64,000 bases of DNA from Prevotella scopos JCM 17725. Its GTDB lineage: Bacteria > Bacteroidota > Bacteroidia > Bacteroidales > Bacteroidaceae. The position numbers and the translations under genes were made by a program. Position 1 is the stretch's first letter. Each line of letters begins with the position of its first letter. The notes beneath the pieces are model-generated. The model saw only the letters and a program-made list of their open reading frames with translations, was not told the origin of the DNA and did no database searches. Location of the stretch: positions 62,001 to 126,000 of the forward strand of contig NZ_CP072389.1 of assembly GCF_018127785.1 (NCBI RefSeq). Direction: 5' to 3'. Below, piece by piece: positions 52,224 through 61,105 of this stretch.

Positions 52224-53315
52224 ATGACTAATTTTAATGATGTTGTATCACAGTTTCGTATTGAGGGAACTGTTGAAAGTGTAACTCCAATTGGTAATGG
52301 ACTGATCAATGAAACGCTGCGTGTAAAAACTGTAGAGGCTAATACGCCTGATTATATCTTACAGCGTATTAACAACGCCATATTCACCGATGTAGATTTG
52401 TTACAGCATAATATCGAACTCGTAACTGACCATATTCGTCACAAGTTGATGGAGAAGGGTGAGACAGATATCGAGCGTAAGTGTCTGCGTTTCGTACAAG
52501 CTAAGGACGGTAAGACCTACTACAAGGATGCTGACAACCTCTACTGGCGTGTGAGTGTCTTCATTCCTAACGCTGTTACAAAAGAGGAAGTAAACCCAGA
52601 GAGCGCATTCTGCTGTGGTGAAACCTTCGGTAACTTCCAGAATATGTTGGTTGATTTGAAGGAACCATTGGGAGAAACCATCCCAGACTTCCATAATATG
52701 GAACTTCGTCTGCGCCAGTTGCGTGAGGCTGTTAGTGCTGATAAGGCTGGTCGAGTGGCTTCTGTGAAAGATATCCTTGCTGAGTTAGAGCGTGATGCTG
52801 ACGAAATGTGTCTTGCTGAGCGCCTCTATCGTGAGGGAACACTGCCTAAGCGTATCTGTCACTGCGATACAAAGGTGAACAATATGATGTTCGATAAAGA
52901 TGGTAAGGTGCTCTGTGTTATTGATCTCGATACCGTAATGCCAAGCTTTATCTTCTCTGATTATGGCGACTTCCTGCGCACTGGTGCTAACCATGTGGCT
53001 GAGGATAGCGATAACTACGATGCTGTTGGATTGAAAGAGGATATATTCTGTTCGTTCACAGAGGGTTATCTCAGTACTGCCGGCAATTTCCTTACACCAG
53101 TAGAGACCAGCCATCTGCCATACGCTGTGGCACTCTTCCCATATATGCAGTGTGTTCGTTTCTTTACTGATTACATCAACGGAGATGTATATTACAAGAC
53201 AAAGTATGCTGAGCACAACCTCGTTCGCTCACGCAATCAGCTCTTGCTCTATTGTGACGTACGTCGTCATGACCAGATGATGGCTGACTTTGTGAAGAAA
53301 ACATTGAAACAATGA
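52224..53315 (+). CDS. N-acetylhexosamine 1-kinase-like (NahK-type) phosphotransferase
   Basis: This 363-residue cytoplasmic protein of the aminoglycoside-phosphotransferase fold has 'PIGNGLINETLRV' (nucleotide-binding strand), 'YILQRINNAIF', the catalytic loop 'RICHCDTKVNNMMF' (Asp215, Asn220) and 'VIDLDTVMPSFIFSDYGDFLR' (Asp234-Asp236, metal binding). The 'IDLDTVMP' and 'DYGD..R' wording is that of N-acetylhexosamine 1-kinases. It would convert the GlcNAc freed by GH130 and GH20 to GlcNAc-1-phosphate. Homologues are often mislabelled as mucin-desulfating enzymes. It overlaps the next gene by 4 bp. Confidence 0.83.
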   Translation: MTNFNDVVSQFRIEGTVESVTPIGNGLINETLRVKTVEANTPDYILQRINNAIFTDVDLLQHNIELVTDHIRHKLMEKGETDIERKCLRFVQAKDGKTYYKDADNLYWRVSVFIPNAVTKEEVNPESAFCCGETFGNFQNMLVDLKEPLGETIPDFHNMELRLRQLREAVSADKAGRVASVKDILAELERDADEMCLAERLYREGTLPKRICHCDTKVNNMMFDKDGKVLCVIDLDTVMPSFIFSDYGDFLRTGANHVAEDSDNYDAVGLKEDIFCSFTEGYLSTAGNFLTPVETSHLPYAVALFPYMQCVRFFTDYINGDVYYKTKYAEHNLVRSRNQLLLYCDVRRHDQMMADFVKKTLKQ

Positions 53316-53965
53316 AACAATTAAAGGTAAAACGTTTGGAGTGTCAGCAGGTGAAAGCTGTTGACATTCCAGCCCTTTTCAAGGATAATAGCGTATCTTA
53401 TAATAAGATTGATACAGTAGACTGGGCAGCAGAATTCCCTTATTGTCCACAGGTTGAGTTTGCTATTGCTCATAAAGGCGATGCCATTCTGTTGCATTAT
53501 CGAGTTGAAGAAGACAGCGTGCGTGCTGAGGCTGGCACCGACTTAGGTCCAGTCTGGGAGGATTCATGTTGTGAGTTCTTCTGCAGTCCTGATGAAGAAG
53601 GAGGCTATTATAACCTTGAAAGCAACTGTATCGGTACGATATTGCTTTGCAATGGGCAGGGACGAGAGAATCGTACCCATGCCCCAGCAGCTGCCTTAGA
53701 GCAGATTGATCGTTGGGCATCTTTGGGTCGTGAGCCATTCGAGATGAGAGAGGGACGACAGGCATGGGAGCTTGCGCTCGTTGTTCCTGTTAGTTCTTAT
53801 TTCCGCCATACAATAGAGAATCTCTCTGGAAAGACGATAAGAGCCAATTTCTATAAGTGTGGTGATAAGACATCGCAACCTCATTTCCTCTCCTGGAATC
53901 CCATTGCTTTGCCTTCTCCCGACTTCCATTGTCCTGCTTTCTTTGGTGAGTTGAAGTTTCAGTAA
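53312..53965 (+). CDS. CBM9-like domain protein (cytoplasmic)
   Basis: This 217-residue protein without signal peptide has the carbohydrate-binding family 9-like fold. Landmarks are 'VEFAIAHKGDAILLHYRVEEDSVRA', 'GPVWEDSCCEFFCSPDEEGGYYNLESN', 'WELALVVPVSSYF' and 'NFYKCGDKTSQPHFLSWNPI'. It starts within the stop of the kinase gene (ATGA), so it is translationally coupled and last in the operon. Its role is unknown; binding of a sugar phosphate or help to the kinase would fit the position. No catalytic residues are evident. Confidence 0.75.
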   Translation: MKQLKVKRLECQQVKAVDIPALFKDNSVSYNKIDTVDWAAEFPYCPQVEFAIAHKGDAILLHYRVEEDSVRAEAGTDLGPVWEDSCCEFFCSPDEEGGYYNLESNCIGTILLCNGQGRENRTHAPAAALEQIDRWASLGREPFEMREGRQAWELALVVPVSSYFRHTIENLSGKTIRANFYKCGDKTSQPHFLSWNPIALPSPDFHCPAFFGELKFQ

Positions 53966-54317
53966 TAAAGAAATCAGTAAGCAAAAAAAGGTGTATTAGA
54001 GAAGAGGGTTACTCATCTACTTGTACACCTGTCAATCAAGTACAAAGGGTCTCTCACTATCTACTCCTCCCTACGTGAGCGAAGTATGAGGGGAGGGGCT
54101 TCTTTTCTTTATTGGTGGGACTGGCTTCTTCTCTCTATAGTAGGTGCTTTTAAAGAAATAGCTTAGTGTGTATTCATTCCCACACCTTTTTCTTGCTTAA
54201 TACCTTAATGTACGGAAATGTTGAGTAAATCGAGCGCCTTTCGATCACCTATATCATGATACGTAAAGACATCTACTAAATAAGAACAATAATGTTGCGC
54301 AAATAATCATGGTTTTA
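53966..54317. other. Intergenic region after the glycan operon
   Basis: The region contains an inverted pair GGTGTA (~53990) / TACACC (~54022) that could end the operon. A GC-rich imperfect palindrome (CTCCTCCCTAC ... GTATGAGGGGAGGGG, 54064-54098), followed by CTTCTTTTCTTT, may be a second terminator or a member of the GC-rich repeat family seen at 13316 and 14201. No gene is seen. Confidence 0.45.
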
Positions 54318-54349
54318 TTTGTAAATAACAATATAATTTACTATTTTTG
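54318..54349 (+). promoter_or_regulatory. Promoter of the 54462-55223 gene
   Basis: TTTG (54318-54321), 20 nt, TATTTTTG (54342-54349): an exact Bacteroidota consensus with ideal spacing. Confidence 0.75.
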
Positions 54350-54461
54350 CATCATAATCAATCCTGATATAAAACGTAGCAACTTCATAAGTTGCAAAAA
54401 AATAACAACAATTATGGGCACTGACGCATAGACATATCTTTTTTGTAACTAATAATCATAC

Positions 54462-55223
54462 ATGAAAGCATTTGATTTTTTAAGGACATATACATCAAGT
54501 ATATTTTCTTTTATAGCTTCGCTATGTTCTATACTAAGTATAGTTTTAATGCTTCTGAGCAATGAGACATACATGCTAGTCGCTTTAATTGTATTATGCC
54601 TTGGATTTATCATTTTATTATTTGGTATCCTTAGAGGCATTAATAAAATTATACTTGACAACTCTTCAGAAGACTATCGTCGCATATCTTCTTTCTGTAT
54701 TTTTCAATCACATGATGGGGTTAAATCGACCTTTGAGTCATTTCGAATGATTCAGAGTAAGCGTCTGTTTCTTACACATATACCCTATCATTTCAAATGG
54801 ACAGGAACGAAACAGCCTAAACTTTCTTCTACATCGCAAATAATTGAGAATATCGTCAATTATGATGATGAGAAAAAGTGGGATGAGGCAAAGATAAAGT
54901 TTAAACATCCCCTTAAATACAATGAAAGTACAGTTATTCATATAAAGACTGAGAATGATGATCTTGATCACAAGGCACAGCCATGGATTAGCTGTAAACT
55001 GGACTCTCCTATAGATGTGATGACGTTCCGTGTATTGCTTTCATATAAAGATGCTGATTTTAATAAACCTGCATATCTTGAATACAAAGAACTGAATCCA
55101 CAGATCGATCGTGGTTATAGAATATTAGAAAGTGTTCCTTTTGATAAGGGTAATAAAATGTATTCTTACTGTTGTGCTAATCCCGAGCCAGGACGTATAT
55201 ACAGGCTAAGATGGGAGAGGTAA
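54462..55223 (+). CDS. Two-TM membrane protein with soluble C-terminal domain, unknown
   Basis: This 253-residue protein has two adjacent hydrophobic helices at ~10-33 and ~38-62, then a ~185-residue soluble domain ('IPYHFKWTGTKQPKLSS', 'AQPWISCKLDSPIDVMTFRVLL', 'PGRIYRLRWER'). No family was recognised. It is monocistronic, with its own strong promoter and a terminator at 55310-55357. The architecture (small membrane anchor plus sensor-like domain) is seen in some stress and defence proteins, but there is no further support for such a role. Confidence 0.75.
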   Translation: MKAFDFLRTYTSSIFSFIASLCSILSIVLMLLSNETYMLVALIVLCLGFIILLFGILRGINKIILDNSSEDYRRISSFCIFQSHDGVKSTFESFRMIQSKRLFLTHIPYHFKWTGTKQPKLSSTSQIIENIVNYDDEKKWDEAKIKFKHPLKYNESTVIHIKTENDDLDHKAQPWISCKLDSPIDVMTFRVLLSYKDADFNKPAYLEYKELNPQIDRGYRILESVPFDKGNKMYSYCCANPEPGRIYRLRWER

Positions 55224-55309
55224 AGAATCATATTATTAAGCAAGAATATCAGAATAAAATCTGTTTATTTGTAGGCTTTTAAGCTATAGTTATAATCCTC
55301 TGAAAGGTA

Positions 55310-55357
55310 GAAAAGACCATTCTTGTCCTCAATATTGAGTACATGAATGGTCTTTTC
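55310..55357. terminator. Bidirectional terminator between convergent genes
   Basis: A perfect 13-bp stem (GAAAAGACCATTC / GAATGGTCTTTTC) with a 22-nt loop, followed by TTATTGG, lies between the 54462 gene and the convergent ogt gene. Confidence 0.8.
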
Positions 55358-55398
55358 TTATTGGATTATTTCAAATTATATAATCATCAGAACAATCA

Positions 55399-55887
55399 TT
55401 ACAATTTGTTATGCCCCTTTTCTTTTTCCAATAACCATGCTTTTCGGGGTGTTCCTCCTGCATATCCTCCTAATTCTCCATTGCTTGCCACAACTCTATG
55501 GCAGGGAATGATGATCATTAATGGATTGTGGTGATTGGCATTACCCACAGCGCGAGCAGCCTTCTCTCGACCTATCTGCCTTGCTAATCCAGCATAAGAA
55601 AGCGTTTCTCCGTAAGGGATTTGCTGCAAACCTTCCCATGCGAGTAGCTGAAAGGAAGTGCCATTTAATCGTATCGGGAGGTTTAAAGTCTTGCGCTTTT
55701 GAGTGAAATATTCCGTTAGCTGATGACAAGCTTCAGTTAGTAACACGCTGTTTTGCTCCTTATCTTCCGTCCACTTCTCTATCATTTGTTCGTCAATCGT
55801 GTCTTCCCATTGACAATAAACGATAGCATCTTCTTCCTCGGCAAGTAATAAGTTGCCGAGGGGTGAGGGGTAACGACAGAAGTGCAT
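55399..55887 (-). CDS. ogt: Methylated-DNA--protein-cysteine methyltransferase
   Basis: This 162-residue suicide repair protein has the active site 'IIIPCHRVVASNGELGGYAGG' with acceptor Cys129. The DNA-binding helix-turn-helix is just before it ('GETLSYAGLARQIGREKAARAVGNA', cited for the Arg finger in 'ARAVGNA'). It transfers the alkyl group from O6-alkylguanine to its cysteine. Length and domain order fit Ogt/MGMT. It is 3 bp downstream of the DUF308 gene and co-transcribed. Confidence 0.93.
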   Translation of the reverse strand: MHFCRYPSPLGNLLLAEEEDAIVYCQWEDTIDEQMIEKWTEDKEQNSVLLTEACHQLTEYFTQKRKTLNLPIRLNGTSFQLLAWEGLQQIPYGETLSYAGLARQIGREKAARAVGNANHHNPLMIIIPCHRVVASNGELGGYAGGTPRKAWLLEKEKGHNKL

Positions 55888-55890
55888 AGA

Positions 55891-56553
55891 TTATTCTTCT
55901 ACAATCTCAGCGTCTTCAATATTATCTGTAACCAACTTGTCGCCTGTCACAACCTTAGCTTCTTCAGCCTTCTCGTAAGACTTGCGGACAAGATACATAC
56001 GAATAATCAAGATGAATTCTAAGACGCCATAGTACATAAAAGCCCATCCGAGAACTAACAATGGAAGCTGTGCAGTCTCTATTGGCTTACTAATCAACAG
56101 AATGGCTACTGCCAAGATGACTGTTGGGAAGAGCCACATATAGACTGGAACACGAGCGTACTGACGTGAACGAGCGAGGTTCATAAACTGATTGACAGCA
56201 CCGAGAATCAGTAATGCAGCAAGGATATAAACCACCCATGTGATGAACGTGTTGGGCATGACGGCAAGGATGATACCCAAAGCAATACTGCCGACACCCG
56301 CAATAGGGAAGGAAGGCGACTTAAGATTTCCTTCCTCTGACTGTCCTTCTTGCTGTTCAGCTTTTGCTGTTTTCTTTGCTACTTTCTCCTTTTCAAAGTA
56401 GTAAGCGATACAAGATACCAATCCTGAGAGGAGGAAGAGTATTCCCACGGTGATGGTCATCCACGTCATAGTTTCCTCACGATATCTTACGAGGAGGAAA
56501 CCTGTCACTAATACGATAATAGCCCTAATGGCAGATATTTGTAGTACTTTCAT
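55891..56553 (-). CDS. DUF308/HdeD-like membrane protein
   Basis: This 220-residue protein has about six transmembrane helices in two groups of three (~8-55 and ~85-190). They are separated by a charged loop ('KEKVAKKTAKAEQQEGQSEE'), and the protein ends in an acidic tail. Paired repeats of this type are typical of the DUF308 (HdeD) family, whose bacterial members are linked to acid or general stress. It heads a two-gene operon with ogt. The function is not known more closely. Confidence 0.8.
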   Translation of the reverse strand: MKVLQISAIRAIIVLVTGFLLVRYREETMTWMTITVGILFLLSGLVSCIAYYFEKEKVAKKTAKAEQQEGQSEEGNLKSPSFPIAGVGSIALGIILAVMPNTFITWVVYILAALLILGAVNQFMNLARSRQYARVPVYMWLFPTVILAVAILLISKPIETAQLPLLVLGWAFMYYGVLEFILIIRMYLVRKSYEKAEEAKVVTGDKLVTDNIEDAEIVEE

Positions 56554-56637
56554 AGATGCAAAAATACAAAATAATCTCTATTCTAACGTTTTACTCCCTG
56601 ATTTTTTATTATTTTTGCAATAAGAAATAAAGAAGTT

Positions 56638-57156
56638 ATGACATTATTATATCTTGTAAGGCATGGTGAGACGGTGGATAATGCCAATCATATCATGCAA
56701 GGACAGACACCAGGAGAACTGAATGCGAATGGGATCAAGCAGGCTGAAGAACTTGCAGAGCGATTGAAAGATGAACCGATCGATGCCTTTGTTTCAAGCG
56801 ACTTACAGCGTAGTATTCAGACCTGTGAACTGATAGCAGCACCCCATGGGAAGACTATTACGACTACTCCTTTGCTTCGTGAACGTGATTGGGGATCGTT
56901 TACGGGGAAGTATATTCCTGATTTGGCAAATCTCAATGACCCTTCTTTATGGCCTGATGATATAGAAAGTCTGGATGCTTTGCAAGCGCGTGCTAAGGAA
57001 TTCCTCACATGGGTGAAGGAAGAATATGCTGATAAGAAGGTGCTTGCCGTTGGGCATGGTATCATCAATAAAGCCATTCAAAGCGTTTATTATCATAAGG
57101 CTATGAACGAACTAAAGCCGATGAGCAATGCGGAGGTGAGGATGCTTGAGCTATAA
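56638..57156 (+). CDS. Histidine phosphatase family protein (phosphoglycerate mutase-like)
   Basis: This 172-residue protein starts 'MTLLYLVRHGETVDN' (catalytic His9, Arg8). It has 'FVSSDLQRSIQTCELIA' (second Arg), 'LLRERDWGSFTGKY' (acid) and 'VLAVGHGIINKAI' (second His). The size fits the small branch-1 histidine phosphatases such as CobC/GpmB-like proteins. The substrate cannot be predicted. It is monocistronic, with a terminator at 57185-57212. Confidence 0.88.
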   Translation: MTLLYLVRHGETVDNANHIMQGQTPGELNANGIKQAEELAERLKDEPIDAFVSSDLQRSIQTCELIAAPHGKTITTTPLLRERDWGSFTGKYIPDLANLNDPSLWPDDIESLDALQARAKEFLTWVKEEYADKKVLAVGHGIINKAIQSVYYHKAMNELKPMSNAEVRMLEL

Positions 57157-57184
57157 GCCCTATTAGTCTAATACCAAAAACAAA

Positions 57185-57212
57185 GAGGAGCTTCACTCAC
57201 GTGAAACTCCTC
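57185..57212 (+). terminator. Terminator hairpin after the histidine phosphatase gene
   Basis: GAGGAGCTTCAC / GTGAAACTCCTC with a 4-nt loop and one mismatch. A T-rich stretch follows only ~20 nt later. The rest of 57157-57422 has no gene. Confidence 0.65.
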
Positions 57213-57422
57213 TCCTTCATTTAAATAACTCTCTTTTTTTGTTACATCTCTAATTTGGTCTGAATGCAGATTTACGCATCGGTTTGCTACTGCGAAACAA
57301 TCTTTGTTACCTTAATTCATCTAATAGCCTTTTATCTTTTATCTTTTAACCCTTTAATATTTTAAACCTTAGTGCTTAGTATTTAAACCAATTAAATCAA
57401 TGTCTTTATTGCATCAATGTCG

Positions 57423-58289
57423 TTATCTATGTCCACCGAAGGCGCTACCACCATTTGAGTTGTTACTGCCGCCTGAGCGACTACCTCCAAATGTTGCGCC
57501 ACCACCAAAGCTATTGCTTGGTGCGCCGAATGAGGGACTTGGCTCATAGCTTCTTGTTGCACCTCCGTAGCTTCTACTACCACCAAAGCTATTCCCATAA
57601 TTTGGTTGTGTAACTGTTGTTCGAGTAGAACTCTCTCGTGGTGCGTAGTATTGGTTAGTACGTGGTCCATCGAAGTTTCTGCGCTGTTGATTGCCAAAGC
57701 TGCGATAGTGGTCGTTTTGGTAGATTGGACCATTATTGTAATAATAGCTTCCTCCCCTGTTATAGTCGCCACGTAAGTAACTATCTCTCATGCCATATCG
57801 GTTGTTATACTCTCTTCCGTAGAAGAGTTCTCTACCATTGTACCAACTTCTTCCGCCATTCATTCGCCAACTATGAGCGCCATTGTAAACGTTATAGAAG
57901 GTTGGTCGTCCAAAGTAGTAGTAGTCGCGGCGTGGGTAGCGGGCGTAAACGCCAAATCTCCAATAGCCTGCGTCCCATCTCAATGGGCGGTAGAAATATG
58001 CAGCCTCAACATATGCACGATACTGCCAATCATAGAGTATATAGCTCAAATCTGCATTTCGATGTGCCCAGTATGTTCCGTAGAGGTCATCTATTGTGTT
58101 GACACTCATGAGGTAATCCAAATTAATCTCGTATGCTGCTTCGTATTGTGCTTCAGTCAGATTCAGCTCGTAAGCCATCTTATCCGTTAGAAAGAGTGCT
58201 TGTACTCGAGCTTGCTCATAACTCATTGCGTTTGCTGATGTGCAGAGTAGCATGAGCGATACGATTAGGGTTAGTACTATCTTTCTCAT
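57423..58289 (-). CDS. Exported Tyr/Arg- and Gly/Ser-rich protein, unknown
   Basis: This 288-residue protein has a signal peptide (~1-21, 'LMLLCTSANAM'). A short helical domain (~22-75, 'ARVQALFLTDKMAYELNLTEAQY') is of a kind seen in Bacteroidota periplasmic proteins. Then comes a low-complexity region first rich in Tyr/Arg/Asn (~85-190) and finally in Gly/Ser/Phe (~215-288, 'GGSRSYGGATRSYEPSPSF'). No enzyme motif is present. It is probably an envelope or surface protein. The Gly/Ser tail encodes long shadow frames on the other strand that are not genes. Confidence 0.75.
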   Translation of the reverse strand: MRKIVLTLIVSLMLLCTSANAMSYEQARVQALFLTDKMAYELNLTEAQYEAAYEINLDYLMSVNTIDDLYGTYWAHRNADLSYILYDWQYRAYVEAAYFYRPLRWDAGYWRFGVYARYPRRDYYYFGRPTFYNVYNGAHSWRMNGGRSWYNGRELFYGREYNNRYGMRDSYLRGDYNRGGSYYYNNGPIYQNDHYRSFGNQQRRNFDGPRTNQYYAPRESSTRTTVTQPNYGNSFGGSRSYGGATRSYEPSPSFGAPSNSFGGGATFGGSRSGGSNNSNGGSAFGGHR

Positions 58290-58612
58290 AATCGTTACCT
58301 TTATTAGTTCTTTATTTAAGTCGGGGAGGAGCTTCTAATAGCTTTCCTTAACTTTCATGTTGCAAAGGAACAAAGAAAAAAAGATATGTGAAAAGGATTT
58401 CCCCTATATGGGAGGGGGAAAACCCTAAACCTCATAAAAGGCTACTTTTAGTAGGGTGTTTTTTCTCTCAAACGATATCATTTCGGATATAAAAACACTT
58501 GGATTTAAGGTTTTTATATGCTTATAGATATAAAATGTGTAATGAACGTACGATTTTATAGCAAACAGCTTATTGTTCAACGGAAAAGAAAGTGTTATTC
58601 TTCTTTTTTTAT

Positions 58613-58620
58613 TATCTTTG
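58613..58620 (+). promoter_or_regulatory. -7 box that fixes the wzi start
   Basis: TATCTTTG lies 17 bp before the ATG at 58638 and inside the longer open frame that begins at 58518. The longer start would lie upstream of the promoter and is therefore rejected. No clear -33 element was seen. The 58290-58600 spacer shows nothing else. Confidence 0.6.
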
Positions 58621-58637
58621 TAGCGAGTATTAACTTT

Positions 58638-60239
58638 ATGATGATGAAGAAGTTATTTTCAACCTTATTAGTCTTGTTGACTACATTGACAATACAAGCC
58701 CAATATCAAGAGCCGGTGCGACGTGACACGTCACGGTTGCAGCCATTAAAAGGCTTAGAATATAAGGTGGAGATGCAGGGGAGCCTTTCAAAAGGTAGAA
58801 CCCCACTATGGCTGAATGCTAATAAGTATGGACTTAGTTCGTTGGAGACAGCGAACGGCTATCTGCGTGGGGGCATAGAACGCCCACTAGCGACAGATGA
58901 AGGGAGGAAATTTGGCTTAGGCTATGGGTTAGACGTTGTCGCTCCTATCAATTATACCAGTAAAGCCATCATTCAGCAGGCTTACGTTGAGGGGCGATGG
59001 TTACACGGAACACTGACAGTCGGAGCGAAGGAAGAACCTATGCAGTTGAAGGACAACGAACTCAGTTCGGGTTCACAGACATTGGGTATCAACGCCCGTC
59101 CCATCCCTCAGGTTCGTTTGGCACTACCAGACTATTGGACATTGCCTTTTGCGAATGGCTGGTTACATCTGAAAGGTCATATCGCTTATGGAATGATGAC
59201 TGACCAAAATTGGCAACATGACTTCACTGCCAAGCAATCGAAGTTTACGGATCATGGACTCTATCATTCGAAGGCGGGCTATCTGAAGATTGGCAATGAA
59301 GAAGTGTTTTGTCCGTGGTCGTTAGAGATGGGGTTGGAGATGGTCAGCCTCTTCGGTGGCACTTCCTATCTCCCTGACGGACATGGAGGTATGAATGTTT
59401 CTGAAAATGGAAAGGGAATACGCGATTTTTGGAATGCCTTTGTCCCTGGAGGTGCTGACAAAGGTGAGACAACCTATCAGAACGTACAGGGCGACCAACT
59501 GGGCAGCTGGGTGATGCGTCTCAACTATGAGGGCGACTGGAACAGCTTTTCACTCTATGCCGACAAGTTCTTTGAGGACCATTCAGCTATGTTTCAGCTC
59601 GACTATGATGGTTATGGTGAGGGCAATGAGTGGCAAGAGAAGAAGCAACGTCGCTATCTGGTTTATGACTTCAAGGACTGGCTCTTAGGTTTTGAATATC
59701 GTTATAAGCCTGACAATTGGTTGAACACTCTTGTCATTGAATATCTTTATTCAAAGTATCAGAGTGGTCCGATATACCATGATCACACGATGACCATAGC
59801 CGATCATATCGGAGGAAAGGATAACTATTATAACCATTACATCTTCCCAGGCTATCAGCATTGGGGACAAGCAATGGGTAATCCGCTTTATCGTTCACCT
59901 ATCTACAATGATGATGGCAATATCTACTTTGATGATAATCGTTTTGTTGCGTTTCACATAGGTTTAGGCGGTCGACCTGCAGAGTACCTTAAGTGGCGTT
60001 TTCTGGGTACATGGCAAGAAGGCTTGGGAACTTACGAAAAACCCTATACGAAGAAACGACATAATGTGAGTCTGATGGGTGAGGCTACTTATACGCTTCA
60101 TGGGGAACGACTCCCCGAGTGGATGCGTGGTGTTGATGTGCGAATGGGTATAGGAGCCGACTTTGGTTCAATCCTTCGTGGCAATAACTATGGTATGCAA
60201 CTGACAATTACAAAACGAGGGTTATTGGGAAAGCAATAA
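58638..60239 (+). CDS. Capsule assembly Wzi family outer-membrane protein
   Basis: From ATG 58638 the product is 533 residues with a signal peptide ('KLFSTLLVLLTTLTIQAQ'). Wzi-like features include 'EMQGSLSKGRTPLWLNANKYG' near the N-terminus, 'FVPGGADKGETTYQNVQGDQLGSW' in the middle, and alternating beta strands to the C-terminus. Wzi proteins are outer-membrane barrels that anchor capsular polysaccharide. Bacteroidota homologues are widespread and the ligand is not known. It is followed 32 bp later by a lipocalin-like lipoprotein, probably in one operon. Confidence 0.85.
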   Translation: MMMKKLFSTLLVLLTTLTIQAQYQEPVRRDTSRLQPLKGLEYKVEMQGSLSKGRTPLWLNANKYGLSSLETANGYLRGGIERPLATDEGRKFGLGYGLDVVAPINYTSKAIIQQAYVEGRWLHGTLTVGAKEEPMQLKDNELSSGSQTLGINARPIPQVRLALPDYWTLPFANGWLHLKGHIAYGMMTDQNWQHDFTAKQSKFTDHGLYHSKAGYLKIGNEEVFCPWSLEMGLEMVSLFGGTSYLPDGHGGMNVSENGKGIRDFWNAFVPGGADKGETTYQNVQGDQLGSWVMRLNYEGDWNSFSLYADKFFEDHSAMFQLDYDGYGEGNEWQEKKQRRYLVYDFKDWLLGFEYRYKPDNWLNTLVIEYLYSKYQSGPIYHDHTMTIADHIGGKDNYYNHYIFPGYQHWGQAMGNPLYRSPIYNDDGNIYFDDNRFVAFHIGLGGRPAEYLKWRFLGTWQEGLGTYEKPYTKKRHNVSLMGEATYTLHGERLPEWMRGVDVRMGIGADFGSILRGNNYGMQLTITKRGLLGKQ

Positions 60240-60271
60240 CCCTATGGATATGAATATAGACACAAATTGAA

Positions 60272-60721
60272 ATGAAAAGAATAAAGATATTATCCATCGT
60301 TTTGCCATTGTTGGCACTCCTCCTCTCCTCTTGTTCGTTGGAGACGGATAACGATGCCGACAGAATGGAGGGAATGTGGCACCTCGTGAAGATTGAATCT
60401 ACGACAGGCGTTGCGAGTGAAGACTTGAGTGAGCAAGTTATCTTCTGGTCTTTCCAAGCAAAGCTCTTGCAGATGGAGGATAAGACAGGTAACCACAATA
60501 GTTATCTCTATCGCTTCCGGATTGACAATGACCAGCTGACGTTGACATCTCCTTATCAGTTTGATCGTGAGAATGGCGACCGCCCACTATCTGCTTATGA
60601 GTCAACATTGGCGCTTTATGGTATTAAAAGTCTTACGCCTGTCTTCCGAATCGAAGAGTTAGACAGACGAAAGATGGTATTGAATGATGGAAGTGTAAGA
60701 CTTTACTTTGACAAGTTCTAA
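60272..60721 (+). CDS. Lipocalin-like lipoprotein
   Basis: This 149-residue lipoprotein (lipobox Cys21, 'LALLLSSCSLE') has 'RMEGMWHLVKIES' at the start of the mature domain, followed by beta strands ending 'VLNDGSVRLYFDKF'. It is the lipocalin-like DUF fold common in Bacteroidota lipoproteins. It is probably co-transcribed with wzi. The ligand and role are unknown. Confidence 0.75.
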   Translation: MKRIKILSIVLPLLALLLSSCSLETDNDADRMEGMWHLVKIESTTGVASEDLSEQVIFWSFQAKLLQMEDKTGNHNSYLYRFRIDNDQLTLTSPYQFDRENGDRPLSAYESTLALYGIKSLTPVFRIEELDRRKMVLNDGSVRLYFDKF

Positions 60722-60745
60722 GTGAATATAGTTTTATAAAACATT

Positions 60746-61027
60746 GGCTCTATAACGAATCGTGTGGGTTGTGTGTTGATATTCCATCGGTTTGGTGCGG
60801 GTGCTTAGCACGTGTGGTGCGGATGCTTAGCACATTTGGTGCGGATGGTATGCACAACATGTGCGAAGGGTTAACACCATTGCTGTATATGAAAGGGTAG
60901 GGATTTAATGTGCGTTAAGCGTATTAAAATTAAGATCAATCTGGAGTTGTGTTTAGATAGAGGCTATATTTTTTTGACAATATCTTAGGCTCTATGACGA
61001 ATTACCCACACGATTCGTTATAGAGCC
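60746..61027. repeat. MITE-like element with 24-bp perfect terminal inverted repeats
   Basis: GGCTCTATAACGAATCGTGT... at 60746-60769 and its exact 24-nt complement at 61004-61027 bound a ~282-bp non-coding segment. The interior holds the GCTTAGCAC / GTGGTGCGG words (60785-60880), related to 37011-37120 and 47645-47704. AAACATT flanks both ends (one extra base on the right), a possible target duplication. No gene is inside. Confidence 0.7.
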
Positions 61028-61105
61028 GAAACATTCTCTTATAAACCAGTTGTAATCAGCATGTAATATTCGTGCAATTCGTAGTTCTTTGCATACCTTC
61101 CTGTC

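Noticed and set aside
58518-58637. N-terminal extension of the Wzi-family protein
   Set aside because: It lies upstream of the -7 box and precedes the signal peptide.
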